A stretch of DNA of 64,000 nt from Paracoccus sp. (in: a-proteobacteria) (GTDB lineage Bacteria > Pseudomonadota > Alphaproteobacteria > Rhodobacterales > Rhodobacteraceae). Below the pieces are notes generated by a model. That model was given only the letters and a program-made list of their open reading frames with translations. It did not search any database and was not told the origin of the DNA. A program made the position numbers and the translations under genes. Location of the stretch: the NCBI RefSeq assembly GCF_030538695.1, contig NZ_JAUNTN010000008.1, forward strand, positions 59,194 through 123,193, in the 5' to 3' direction. Every line of letters starts with the position of its first letter. The stretch's first letter is position 1. Positions 9,126 through 19,967 of the stretch are shown here, piece by piece.

Positions 9126-11626
9126 GCCAGCTCCCCCGCCAAGGCCCGCACCGCCGCCGCATCGGGCGCGGACAGGGCGCGTTCCGCCAAGGCCCGCAGC
9201 GCGGCCAGATCGGCATTGCGCAGCCGGTCCTTGACCGCCGGAATGTCGCGCGGGGTCATCGACAACTCATCCACGCCAAGCCCCGTCAGCAGCGCCGCGC
9301 CGAATGCATCGCCCGCGATCCCGCCGCAGACGCCAACCCAGCGGCCATGCGCATGGGCGCCCTGAACCGTCTGCGCGATCAGTTTCAGCACGGCGGGGTG
9401 CAGGCTGTCGGCCTCCGGGGCCAGCACCGGGTTCTGGCGGTCGATCGCCAGCGTGTATTGCGTCAGGTCATTGGTGCCGATGGAAAAGAAATCGGCGTGC
9501 TGCGCCAGTTCCCCGGCCAGCAGCGCGGCGGATGGCACCTCGATCATAATGCCCAGCGGCACGGCGGGCGCGTCCAGTTCGGCGCGGATCTGTTCGCAGG
9601 TCTCGCGCAGCGACAAGAGTTCCGCGGCAGAGGTAATCATCGGGAACATCACATGGATGTCGGCCCCGTCCTTTGCCGCGCGATAGAGCGCCCGCAGTTG
9701 TGGCACCAGCAGTTCCGGGCGGCGCAGCAACAACCGCGCCCCGCGCACGCCAAGGAACGGGTTTTCCTCGCGTGGCAGGTCCAGATAGCTGACCTGTTTA
9801 TCCCCGCCGATATCCAGCGCCCGGATCACCAGTTGCCGCCCGCCCATGGCGCGGGACATGTCGGCATAGGCGCGATACTGGTCATCCTCGGTCGGGCTGG
9901 CGCTGCGTTCCAGAAACAGAAACTCGGTCCGCATCAGGCCGACGCCCTCGGCCCCCTGCTCCAGCGCGAAAGCCGCCTGTTCGGCAAGGTTGATATTCGC
10001 GCCGATGGCGACCTGATGGCCGTCGCGGGTGGTGGCGGGCAGGGCGCGGGCCTGCGCGGCATGGGCGCGCTTTTCGTCCTCGGACGCGATAAAGGCGCGG
10101 GCGGATTGCAGGTCGGCATCCGATGGCGACAGATACAGCCGCCCGCCGGTGCCGTCGATAATCGCCTGATCGCCGTCCTTTAGCCGGGTCAGCGCCGCAC
10201 CGGCCCCGACCACGGCTGGCAGGCCAAGCGTCCGCGCCAGAATCGCGGTGTGCGAAGTCGGCCCGCCCTGTGCCGTCACCAGCCCGGCGATCCGGTCCGG
10301 GTCCAGCCCGGCGGTGTCGGTGGGGGTCAGGTCATCGGCAATCAGGATGGTGCCGGGGGCGACCTCGGCCGGGGTCGCACGGGCCAGATCGGGGTCGATC
10401 AGCGCCAGCACCCGCTGCCCCACATCGCGCAGATCCACCGCCCGGCCCGCCAGCACGGCATTTCCCACGGCGGTCAGTTGCGCGGCGGTTTCCTGCACTG
10501 CCGCGTTCCACGACCAGGCCAGCCCGTGACCCGCCACCAGTTTCTGCGAGGCCAGCGTGACCAGCACCGGATCGTTCAGCAACTCGGCCTGCGCCCGGAA
10601 AATCCCGGCGTCGGATTCACCCAGACGCCGTGCGGTGTCATCGGCAAGCGAGCGCAACTGCTCCCGCGCACGGGCCAGCGCGTCATGCAGGCGGTCGGCG
10701 GCGCTGGCCAGATCGGTCGGCGTGTCGGGAATATCCACCGTGCCGGATTCCATCCGGTGCAGCGTGCCGATCGCCAGACCGGGCGAGGCCGACACCCCGT
10801 CCACCACATCGCCACCATCGACCGGCACCCAACCACCCGTGGCGGCGGTCGCGGCGCGCTTTTCCTCGGCCCGCGCGGCATCGGCCTTTTCGCGGGCGGA
10901 CAGGCGGGTGATGACCACGCGCAGGGTGGACAGCGCATCCGCCGCATCCGCGCCATCGGCGGAAACCGTCACGGCGTCACCGGGTTTCAGCCCCAGTTGC
11001 AGCAGGTCGATCATGTTGCGGGCATCCGCAGCCTCGGCCCCGTGGCGCACGCGGATACGGGCGGCAAAGCGGCGGGCGGTTTCGGCCCATTCGGTCGCGG
11101 GGCGGGCGTGCAGGCCGGTCGGGTAATCCACTACCCAGTCAAAGGATTGCGCGAAATCGGTCGCCGCCTCGCCCACCGGGACAGGGGCCTCGGCCCCGCT
11201 GAGGGCGGCAACGATCTGCGCCTTGTCCTCGGTGACGGCCAGCATCTCGACCCGCGGTTCGTCCTGCATCAGCCGGGTCAGGCGGCGCAGGATACCGATA
11301 TGGGCATCCGAGCGCGCGGCAATCGCCACCACCAGATGCGCCCGCTGATCGTCGTTCCACGCCACGCCGTCGCGCACCTGCAACACCGCGATACCGTCGC
11401 GCAGGATCATGTCGCGGTCCTCGACCATGCCGTGCGGGATGGCGATGCCCTTGCCCAGATAGGTGTTCGAGGTCGCCTCGCGCCGCAGCATACTGTCCTC
11501 GAACCCCGGCTTCAGGCAGCCGGCGGCGGTCAGCAGCGCGGTGGCCTGACGGATCGCATCGGTTTTATCGGTGGCTTTGGCATCAAGCTGGACCAGCTCG
11601 CGCGGCAGAATATCCAGTTCACTCAT
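9122..11626 (-). CDS. fruB: Fructose PTS multiphosphoryl transfer protein (EIIA-HPr-EI)
   Basis: 834 residues fusing three PTS phosphocarriers. The IIA-Fru domain has its active His in IAIPHGM (about residue 66). The HPr domain has YPTGLHARPA (His near 180). Enzyme I has GGPTSHTAILARTLG (His near 455), then the PEP-binding barrel with MRTEFLFLER and VGVCGG. It carries phosphate from PEP to FruA, making this locus a self-contained PTS. The start at 11626 is supported by AGGAGGA at the usual distance; the frame is open further upstream without coding character. It is first gene of the operon and divergent from gyrB. Confidence 0.95.
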   Translation of the reverse strand: MSELDILPRELVQLDAKATDKTDAIRQATALLTAAGCLKPGFEDSMLRREATSNTYLGKGIAIPHGMVEDRDMILRDGIAVLQVRDGVAWNDDQRAHLVVAIAARSDAHIGILRRLTRLMQDEPRVEMLAVTEDKAQIVAALSGAEAPVPVGEAATDFAQSFDWVVDYPTGLHARPATEWAETARRFAARIRVRHGAEAADARNMIDLLQLGLKPGDAVTVSADGADAADALSTLRVVITRLSAREKADAARAEEKRAATAATGGWVPVDGGDVVDGVSASPGLAIGTLHRMESGTVDIPDTPTDLASAADRLHDALARAREQLRSLADDTARRLGESDAGIFRAQAELLNDPVLVTLASQKLVAGHGLAWSWNAAVQETAAQLTAVGNAVLAGRAVDLRDVGQRVLALIDPDLARATPAEVAPGTILIADDLTPTDTAGLDPDRIAGLVTAQGGPTSHTAILARTLGLPAVVGAGAALTRLKDGDQAIIDGTGGRLYLSPSDADLQSARAFIASEDEKRAHAAQARALPATTRDGHQVAIGANINLAEQAAFALEQGAEGVGLMRTEFLFLERSASPTEDDQYRAYADMSRAMGGRQLVIRALDIGGDKQVSYLDLPREENPFLGVRGARLLLRRPELLVPQLRALYRAAKDGADIHVMFPMITSAAELLSLRETCEQIRAELDAPAVPLGIMIEVPSAALLAGELAQHADFFSIGTNDLTQYTLAIDRQNPVLAPEADSLHPAVLKLIAQTVQGAHAHGRWVGVCGGIAGDAFGAALLTGLGVDELSMTPRDIPAVKDRLRNADLAALRALAERALSAPDAAAVRALAGELA

Positions 11627-11750
11627 CCGGGCGTCCTCCTCGGGTGTCCAAATTGGATTTTTCTTAGCGGAATTGTCGGGGTGTTTCCACATGCCCCGCG
11701 CAGGTTGCGGCAATCAGGCTGCGTGGGCATCAATATCTTGTGGCAAAGCC

Positions 11751-14244
<2,494 letters not shown>

Positions 14245-14274
14245 CCCTAAAAGGACATGAATATCACACGTTTG

Positions 14275-14306
14275 GGGCGAGTCCTGCTGCTGCGGACTCG
14301 CCCTTT
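14275..14306 (+). terminator. Rho-independent terminator of gyrB
   Basis: GGGCGAGTCC at 14275-14284 pairs perfectly with GGACTCGCCC at 14294-14303 over a 9-nt loop, followed by TTT. It lies 30 bp after the gyrB stop. Confidence 0.85.
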
Positions 14307-14463
14307 AGCGTCGGTTTTGTGTTGTTTTGGTTACGGAAATAGCCTGATTTCATAGCCTTGTTGGGTTTTCAGCGATGTTTCTGCTGGACTGTGGCATATT
14401 GCACATATCCATTCTGATTCGCGCATTGGCCCGGATCTTATTTTCAGCCGAACGGAGTTCGTC

Positions 14464-15183
14464 ATGTCCCTCAAGACCTCTATCCTTGCCGCATCTGCCC
14501 TTGTCGGCTTTGCCGGTGCTGCTGTCGCTGGCGGTTTCGTCGCCCCCCCGGCCCCGGTCATTGCGCCGGTTCAGGAAATCGTCACTCCGCTGACCTGGGA
14601 AGGCGCCTATATCGGTGGTGCGCTGGGTTATGCGTTCAACGGTGATGACGAAGTTGGCATCTGGTCGCCCACCGACACCTATCAGGGCTATACCGGCAAT
14701 CTGGAGCTGGGCGGCGCTTTTCTGTCGCTGCGCGGCGGCTATCGCTGGGAGCGTGAAAACTGGGTCTTCGGCCCGGAGCTGTCGATTCAGGGCGGCAGCA
14801 TCAAGGATGACGTGAACGTCACCAACGACTCGCTGACCGGCACCGCTGAAACCAAAGAGAAATACGGCGTCACCCTGTCGATGAAGACCGGCTATAAAGT
14901 CCGCCCGGAAACCATCGTCTATGGCCGCGCCGGCGTGGCTTACAGCAAGTTCGACTATAAGATGAACAACGCCTTCACCGGCGGCGAAGCCAGCGACGAT
15001 TTCGGTCGCGCCGGCTATCTGCTGGGGATGGGTGCTGAACACAAGCTGAACGACCGTCTGAGCGTGACCGGCGAAATCAACTATCGCAACTTCGGCAGCA
15101 AAGATCTGGACCTGAACGGCGTCCGCACCCGTGCGACCCCGAAATACATCGGTCTGGAAGTCGGTCTGAACTATCAGTTCTGA
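14464..15183 (+). CDS. Outer-membrane beta-barrel protein (OmpA/opacity-like), copy 1
   Basis: 239 residues with a signal peptide (MSLKTSILAASALVGFAGAAVA). The Pro-rich linker PPAPVIAPVQEIV is followed by an eight-strand-type barrel beginning WEGAYIGGALGYAF and ending LEVGLNYQF; the terminal Phe is the usual outer-membrane assembly signal. It resembles small opacity/Omp25-like porins of alphaproteobacteria. It is clearly a paralogue of the next gene: the linker, the SLRGGYRWER segment and the C-terminus are nearly the same. The start has CGGAG upstream. The 157-bp leader between the gyrB terminator and the ATG has no promoter I would defend. The role (structural or adhesion) is unknown. Confidence 0.88.
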   Translation: MSLKTSILAASALVGFAGAAVAGGFVAPPAPVIAPVQEIVTPLTWEGAYIGGALGYAFNGDDEVGIWSPTDTYQGYTGNLELGGAFLSLRGGYRWERENWVFGPELSIQGGSIKDDVNVTNDSLTGTAETKEKYGVTLSMKTGYKVRPETIVYGRAGVAYSKFDYKMNNAFTGGEASDDFGRAGYLLGMGAEHKLNDRLSVTGEINYRNFGSKDLDLNGVRTRATPKYIGLEVGLNYQF

Positions 15184-15204
15184 TCTGGCACCTTCGGGTT
15201 GACG

Positions 15205-15236
15205 GGGCCGCGCAGCGATGCGCGGCCCTTTTCTTG
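15205..15236 (+). terminator. Rho-independent terminator after barrel gene 1
   Basis: GGGCCGCGCA at 15205-15214 pairs with TGCGCGGCCC at 15219-15228 over a GCGA tetraloop, then TTTTCTT. The same stem, loop and flank recur after the second barrel gene. Confidence 0.93.
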
Positions 15237-15347
15237 TGGTATTTGGGCAACCGGCTTGCCCTGATACAGCCCGGATATGGCGTTAAATCTGGAACTTCGT
15301 GTCATTTGCGCCATATGCTGCCCCGGTTCATTGTCAAGGAGCTTCCA

Positions 15348-16118
15348 ATGTCGCGCATCTTTGCCGTTCTTGCCGGTTCTGCTTTCGCCGGTTCTGCCGT
15401 CGCGGGTGGTTTTACCGCACCGCCTGCGCCGGTCATTGCGCCGGTTCAGGAAATCGTCGCCCCGCTGACGTGGCAGGGGGCCTATATCGGCGGTGCTTTG
15501 GGCTATGGTTTCAAGGGCGATGATGAGGTCGGGGCCTTCACCCGCGACGCGGGCCAGCCTGATTTTACCTATAACGGCAATATCGGGACGCTGAAGAACA
15601 AGGGCGCCTATCTGTCGCTGCGCGGCGGCTATCGCTGGGAACGCGACAATTGGGTGGTCGGCCCGGAACTGTCGGTGCAGGGCGGCAATATCAAGGACAG
15701 CATCCGTCTGGCATTTGTGGATGATGATGGCGATACGGGTATCGCTGGCGCGGATAGCAAGGAAAAATATGGCCTGACGCTGGCGCTGAAAACCGGCTAT
15801 AAGCTGCGCCCTGAAACCATCATTTATGGCCGTGCCGGGTTGGCCCATTCGAAATTCGATTACAGTATTCAGGACATCTATGACAATCCGGCCCTTGGTG
15901 GCATGGTGTTGGACGGGGATTTCTCGGCAACTGGCTATGTTGTCGGTCTTGGGGCCGAGCATAAGCTGAATGACCGGCTGAGCCTGACCGGAGAGATCAA
16001 TTACCGCAATTTCGGCAAGACGCAGCTGACCTGGACAGATGCCGAGGGCGATTCCGTTCGCACCCATGCGACGCCGAAATATATCGGGCTGGAGGTTGGC
16101 CTGAACTATCAGTTCTGA
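15348..16118 (+). CDS. Outer-membrane beta-barrel protein (OmpA/opacity-like), copy 2
   Basis: 256 residues, tandem paralogue of the preceding gene. It has a signal peptide (MSRIFAVLAGSAFAGSAVA), the same PPAPVIAPVQEIV linker, barrel entry WQGAYIGGALGYGF and C-terminus LEVGLNYQF. It differs by longer surface-loop regions, for example an acidic loop around residues 122-132 and a region near 175-190. The start at 15348 is chosen for AAGGAG at 15336-15341 and because the signal peptide begins there; the frame is open upstream to 15234. It has its own leader and terminator, so it is probably transcribed separately from copy 1. Confidence 0.87.
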   Translation: MSRIFAVLAGSAFAGSAVAGGFTAPPAPVIAPVQEIVAPLTWQGAYIGGALGYGFKGDDEVGAFTRDAGQPDFTYNGNIGTLKNKGAYLSLRGGYRWERDNWVVGPELSVQGGNIKDSIRLAFVDDDGDTGIAGADSKEKYGLTLALKTGYKLRPETIIYGRAGLAHSKFDYSIQDIYDNPALGGMVLDGDFSATGYVVGLGAEHKLNDRLSLTGEINYRNFGKTQLTWTDAEGDSVRTHATPKYIGLEVGLNYQF

Positions 16119-16139
16119 TCTGGCCCCTTCGGGTTGACG

Positions 16140-16166
16140 GGCCGCGCAGCGATGCGCGGCCTTTGT
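16140..16166 (+). terminator. Rho-independent terminator after barrel gene 2
   Basis: GGCCGCGCA at 16140-16148 pairs with TGCGCGGCC at 16153-16161 over GCGA, then TTTGT. It is nearly identical to the terminator of copy 1, so the duplication included it. Confidence 0.88.
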
Positions 16167-16191
16167 CATGGCAGGGTGCTGGGGCGGGGTG

Positions 16192-16644
16192 TCAGGGCAG
16201 GCTCAGCGGGCGGTCGGCAAAGATCGTTTCCATGGTAAAAATGCCGGTGACACGTTCCAGATCAAGGTCTTGGATCAGGCGTTTATAGACCGCATCATAG
16301 CCCGCCATGGATGTGGTCGTAACTTTGGCCATATAGTCCCATTCCCCGCCGATCCGCCAGAAATCGGTGATCTCGGGGATAGATTCCACCCGTGCGCGGA
16401 ACCGCGCTGCCCATTTATCGTCATGGTGGCGGGTGCGGATCATCACCATCACCGTCAGGTTCAGCCCGATGGCCGCCGGGTCGATCACCGCGCGGCTGCC
16501 CTTCAGCACCCCGGCCGCTGTCAGCTTTTGCAGCCGCCGCCAGCAAGCGTTTTGCGACAGGTGCAGCCGGTCGGCCAATTCGCGTTGCGACAGGCTGGCG
16601 TCTTGTTGCAGCTTGTTCAGGATTTGGTTGTCGATCTTGTCCAT
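16192..16644 (-). CDS. Lrp/AsnC family transcriptional regulator
   Basis: 150 residues. An N-terminal winged helix-turn-helix (MDKIDNQILNKLQQDASLS; RELADRLHLSQNACWRRLQ) is followed by a RAM/AsnC ligand-binding domain (about 65-145) with the EITDFWRIGGEWDYM segment. Such proteins bind amino acids and commonly control an adjacent amino-acid gene. It is divergent from the class V PLP enzyme at 16757 across a 112-bp gap, so that gene and possibly the pxp genes are the likely targets (inference). Confidence 0.93.
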   Translation of the reverse strand: MDKIDNQILNKLQQDASLSQRELADRLHLSQNACWRRLQKLTAAGVLKGSRAVIDPAAIGLNLTVMVMIRTRHHDDKWAARFRARVESIPEITDFWRIGGEWDYMAKVTTTSMAGYDAVYKRLIQDLDLERVTGIFTMETIFADRPLSLP

Positions 16645-16756
16645 AAAGGGTCATTCATCATTCATATGACAACTGTTTTATGGATATTTAAGTGAAGAAG
16701 AAAGTGATTTCACGCTTGTATTCGATCACCCTGCCCCGATCAGACAGGAGATGACG
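16645..16756. promoter_or_regulatory. Divergent regulatory gap of Lrp regulator and class V enzyme
   Basis: 112 bp between two divergent starts. It contains one copy of the dispersed GGATATTT repeat (16682-16703) and an AT-rich stretch upstream of it (16660-16682). An AGGAG ribosome-binding site lies at 16746-16750. An Lrp-family autoregulatory site is expected here but no clear palindrome was identified. Confidence 0.4.
16682..16703 (+). repeat. Copy A of the dispersed GGATATTT repeat
   Basis: This 22-bp segment starts GGATATTTAAGTG and is identical, in inverted orientation, to 28116-28137 at the end of cobG. Related copies lie at 49844-49872, 49883-49904 and 55795-55822. Confidence 0.75.
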
Positions 16757-18154
16757 ATGCCCGATCTTTTCGTCCCGTTTCAGGCTGCGCTTGGCGCTGA
16801 TCCTTTGGCCGCGCTGCGGGCGGGGGTGATCGGGCGGGATGCGGTGATCGACGGGCCTTATGGGCCAAAGCGGCTGATCTATGCGGATTATACGGCCTCT
16901 GGCCGGGCCTTGCGGCAGGTCGAGGGCTTTGTGATGGATCACGTCCTGCCATGGTATGCCAACAGCCATACCGAGGCCAGCCATTGCGGCGGGGTGATGA
17001 CCCGGATGCGGCGGCAGGCGCGGCAGGTGATTGCGGATTGTATCGGCGCAGGGCCGGAACATGCGGTGATTTTCGCAGGCTCGGGGGCGACGGCGGGGAT
17101 CAACCGGCTGGTGCATCTGTGGCAGGCGGGGCCGGGGGTGACGGTGCTGGTCGGGCCTTATGAGCATCATTCCAACCTGCTGCCATGGCGCGAATCCGGT
17201 GCGGATGTGGTCGAAATCCCCGAAGCGGCGTTTGGTGGGCCGGATATGGCGGCGCTGCGGGCGGTCCTGGCGGCGGCGCCGGGGCGGGTGATCGGGGCGT
17301 TTTCGGCGGCGTCCAACGTCACCGGGGTTCTGACCGATGTGCCTGCGGTGACGCGGTTGCTGAAGGACGCCGGGGCGCTGGTTTTGTGGGACTATGCGGG
17401 CGGCGGCCCCTATCTGCCGATTGATCTGGCGCAGGGGATGGATGCGGTGGTGGTGTCGCCGCATAAGTTTCTGGGCGGGCCGGGGGCCTCGGGTATTCTG
17501 GCGCTGCGCCGCGATTCCGTGCGGGCTTTGCGGCCCAGCCTGCCGGGCGGCGGCACGGTGCGCTTCGTCTCGCCCTCGGGCCACGATTATGCGGGTGCGG
17601 TCGAGGCGCGAGAGGAGGGCGGGACGCCCAATGTCATTGGCGACATCCGCGCCGCGCTGGCCTTTCTGGTCAAGACCGCTGTGGCCGATCGGCTGGAGGC
17701 GCTGGACCGCGCCCGCATGGCCTTGGCGCGGGCGCGGCTGTGGGATCACCCGCGTTTGCAGATTTTGGGCCAGCGTGATGCGGCGCGGCTGCCGATTATC
17801 TCGTTCCGGCTGCGCGACGGGCAGGGTGGTTTCGTGCATCAGCAGCTTGTGACGCGGATGCTGTCGGATCGTTACGGCGTGCAGGCGCGGGGTGGCTGTG
17901 CCTGCGCGGGGCCTTATGTGCATCGGCTGCTGGGGATTGACCCGGCGGAATCCGAGCGGATGCGGGCCGCGATCCTTGCCGGGGATGAGGTTGAAAAGCC
18001 CGGTTTCATTCGTCTGAACCTGCCCTGGGCCTGCGATGATGCCGAGGTTGATGCGATTCTGGATGCCGTTTGCGATCTGGCAGAGGCCGCGCCGGGGTTG
18101 GCGGCGGATTACTGTTGCGACCCGTCCCGCGCGATTTTCAGCCCGGCGGCTTGA
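16757..18154 (+). CDS. Class V-fold PLP enzyme, cysteine desulfurase-like
   Basis: 465 residues of the aminotransferase class V family. The PLP lysine lies in VVSPHKFLGGPG (about 238-249), preceded by the cofactor Asp in LVLWDYAGGGPYLP. The N-terminal IYADYTASGRAL and NSHTEASHCGG are typical of SufS/CsdA-like proteins. The late RGGCACAGPY places cysteines where cysteine desulfurases carry their catalytic loop Cys, so sulfur or selenium removal from an amino acid is plausible but unproven. The start at 16757 is preferred over 16751 because AGGAG ends at 16750. It faces an Lrp-type regulator and is followed at 49 bp by pxpB. Confidence 0.82.
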   Translation: MPDLFVPFQAALGADPLAALRAGVIGRDAVIDGPYGPKRLIYADYTASGRALRQVEGFVMDHVLPWYANSHTEASHCGGVMTRMRRQARQVIADCIGAGPEHAVIFAGSGATAGINRLVHLWQAGPGVTVLVGPYEHHSNLLPWRESGADVVEIPEAAFGGPDMAALRAVLAAAPGRVIGAFSAASNVTGVLTDVPAVTRLLKDAGALVLWDYAGGGPYLPIDLAQGMDAVVVSPHKFLGGPGASGILALRRDSVRALRPSLPGGGTVRFVSPSGHDYAGAVEAREEGGTPNVIGDIRAALAFLVKTAVADRLEALDRARMALARARLWDHPRLQILGQRDAARLPIISFRLRDGQGGFVHQQLVTRMLSDRYGVQARGGCACAGPYVHRLLGIDPAESERMRAAILAGDEVEKPGFIRLNLPWACDDAEVDAILDAVCDLAEAAPGLAADYCCDPSRAIFSPAA

Positions 18155-18203
18155 TTTCGGTCGCCGCACCCGCCTAACCTGCGCCTTGGTTTCGGGGGAT
18201 GTG

Positions 18204-18935
18204 ATGCAGGTTCAGGCGCAACTGCTGGCGGATCGGGCGGTGACGTTCCGGCTTGGGGCGCAGATTTCGCCGCAGGTGGCCGCGCAGGTGCGGGCGGCGG
18301 ATGCGGCGATTGCGGCGGCGCTGGCGGCGGGGGCTTTGCCCGGAGCCTGTGAATCCGCCCCCAGCTTTTGTGCGGTGACGGTGCATTACGATCCGTTGCA
18401 GACCGATCCGCAGGCGCTGATTGCGGCGGTTTCTGCACTGCTGGAACCGCTGGACGGCGCTGCCGGCCTGTTGGGGCGGGAGTGGGTTTTGCCATGCTAT
18501 TACAACGGGATGGATCTGGCCGATCTGGAAGTCGCGCTGAACCTGCCGGCTGCGCAGATCGTGGCGGCCCATGCGGCGACGGTGTTCGATGTCTATGCGC
18601 TTGGGTTTCTGCCCGGCCTGCCGTTCATGGGCAGCCTGCCCAAAGGGCTGTCGCTGCCGCGTCGGGCCTCGCCCCGGTCGCGGGTGCCTGCGGGGGCGGT
18701 GGCGATTGCGAACGGGCTGTCGGTGATCTACCCCTCGGCCAGTCCGGGCGGCTGGCATATCGTCGGACATTGCCCGGTGCCGCTGTTCGATGCGCGGCGT
18801 GACCGGCCTGCGCTGCTGGCACCGGGGGACCGGGTGCGGTTCCGCGCGGTAGAGCAGGGGGAAAGTGACCAGATCGCCGCTGATCTGGCCGCCGGACGGC
18901 TGGACCCTGACAGCATGGGGGCCGCATGTTCCTGA
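18204..18935 (+). CDS. pxpB: 5-oxoprolinase subunit PxpB (KipI-like)
   Basis: 243 residues of the carboxyltransferase C/D (KipI, AHS1) family. It acts with PxpA and PxpC in ATP-dependent hydrolysis of 5-oxoproline to glutamate. Family features are the FDVYALGFLPGLPFMGSLP core, then RVPAGAVAIANGLSVIYP and SPGGWHIVGHCP. A GGGGGA site precedes GTG 18201 and ATG 18204; the ATG is preferred. Its end overlaps pxpC by 10 bp, which supports coupled translation. Confidence 0.92.
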   Translation: MQVQAQLLADRAVTFRLGAQISPQVAAQVRAADAAIAAALAAGALPGACESAPSFCAVTVHYDPLQTDPQALIAAVSALLEPLDGAAGLLGREWVLPCYYNGMDLADLEVALNLPAAQIVAAHAATVFDVYALGFLPGLPFMGSLPKGLSLPRRASPRSRVPAGAVAIANGLSVIYPSASPGGWHIVGHCPVPLFDARRDRPALLAPGDRVRFRAVEQGESDQIAADLAAGRLDPDSMGAACS

Positions 18936-19963
18936 CAGTTCTGGACCCCGGCGCAAGGACGGCCTTGCAGGACACCGGCTTTCGCGGCGGGTTGGCGATG
19001 GGCGTGCCTGTGTCGGGCGCAATGGACCGGGAAAGCCTGATGTTTGTCAATGCTTTGGCCGGAAACCCGCCCGATACCGAAGCGTTGGAAATCGCCCTGA
19101 CTGGTCCCCGCCTGCGGGCTGATGGCGGCGCGGTGCGCATCGCTATCAGCGGTGGGTTGTCGGGGCAAATCACCCGTGCGGGCGGCGGGCATGAGGCCCT
19201 GCCGCCATGGACCGCCGCCACGCTGGAGGCGGGTGAGGATATCCGCCTGACCCTGACCGCGCCCTCGCAATGTCAGGTGTTGGCAATTGGCGGTGGGGTG
19301 GCGGTGCCGCGGTTCCTTGGCAGCCGCTCGACCCTTGCGGGGGCCGGTGTGGGCGGCTTTCAGGGCCGGGCCTTGCGGGTGGGCGACCGGCTGCCGGTTA
19401 CGGCAACCAGCCTGCGCGGCGGGCTGGTGCTGACCCCGCCGCAGGCCAGCGGTCCGATCCGGCTGGTGGCGGGGCCTCAGGCCGGGCATTTCACCGATGC
19501 TGCCTATGCGGCGCTGACCGGCGGGGATTATACCGTAACCGCACAGACCGACCGCATGGGGATGCGACTGGAGGGCGCGGCGCTGGAGCATAGCGCACTC
19601 GGGGCGGATATTATCTCGGACGGGATCGCGCCGGGGGCAATTCAGGTGCCGGGCAATGGCCAGCCGATCGTGCTGTTGGGCGAGGCGCAGACGACTGGCG
19701 GCTATGCCAAGATCGCCACGGTGATTTCCGCCGACCTGCCGCGCCTGTCGCGGCTGATGCCGGGGGACCGGCTGCGCTTTGCGCTGGTTTCGCCTGAACA
19801 AGCCGTGGCGGCAGCGCGGGCGCAGGCGGCTGCGCTGGCGGCGGCGATTGCGGGGATGCGTGGGCTGGGACTGGACCCGGCGCGGTTGCTGTCCGAAAAC
19901 CTGATCGGGGGCGCGGTGGATGCGGCCTGCCCCGACCATTTCCATGCGGCTTTGCAGGGGTAA
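18926..19963 (+). CDS. pxpC: 5-oxoprolinase subunit PxpC (KipA-like)
   Basis: 345 residues of the biotin-dependent carboxyltransferase-like AHS2/KipA family, which partners PxpB. Features include the N-terminal VLDPGARTALQDTGFRG, GVPVSGAMDRESLMFVN, the VGGFQGRALRVGDRLP segment and the C-terminal GYAKIATVISADLPRL. No biotin attachment site is present, as expected for a PxpC protein. It overlaps pxpB and is followed 4 bp later by pxpA. Confidence 0.93.
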   Translation: MFLTVLDPGARTALQDTGFRGGLAMGVPVSGAMDRESLMFVNALAGNPPDTEALEIALTGPRLRADGGAVRIAISGGLSGQITRAGGGHEALPPWTAATLEAGEDIRLTLTAPSQCQVLAIGGGVAVPRFLGSRSTLAGAGVGGFQGRALRVGDRLPVTATSLRGGLVLTPPQASGPIRLVAGPQAGHFTDAAYAALTGGDYTVTAQTDRMGMRLEGAALEHSALGADIISDGIAPGAIQVPGNGQPIVLLGEAQTTGGYAKIATVISADLPRLSRLMPGDRLRFALVSPEQAVAAARAQAAALAAAIAGMRGLGLDPARLLSENLIGGAVDAACPDHFHAALQG

Positions 19964-19967
19964 GCCT

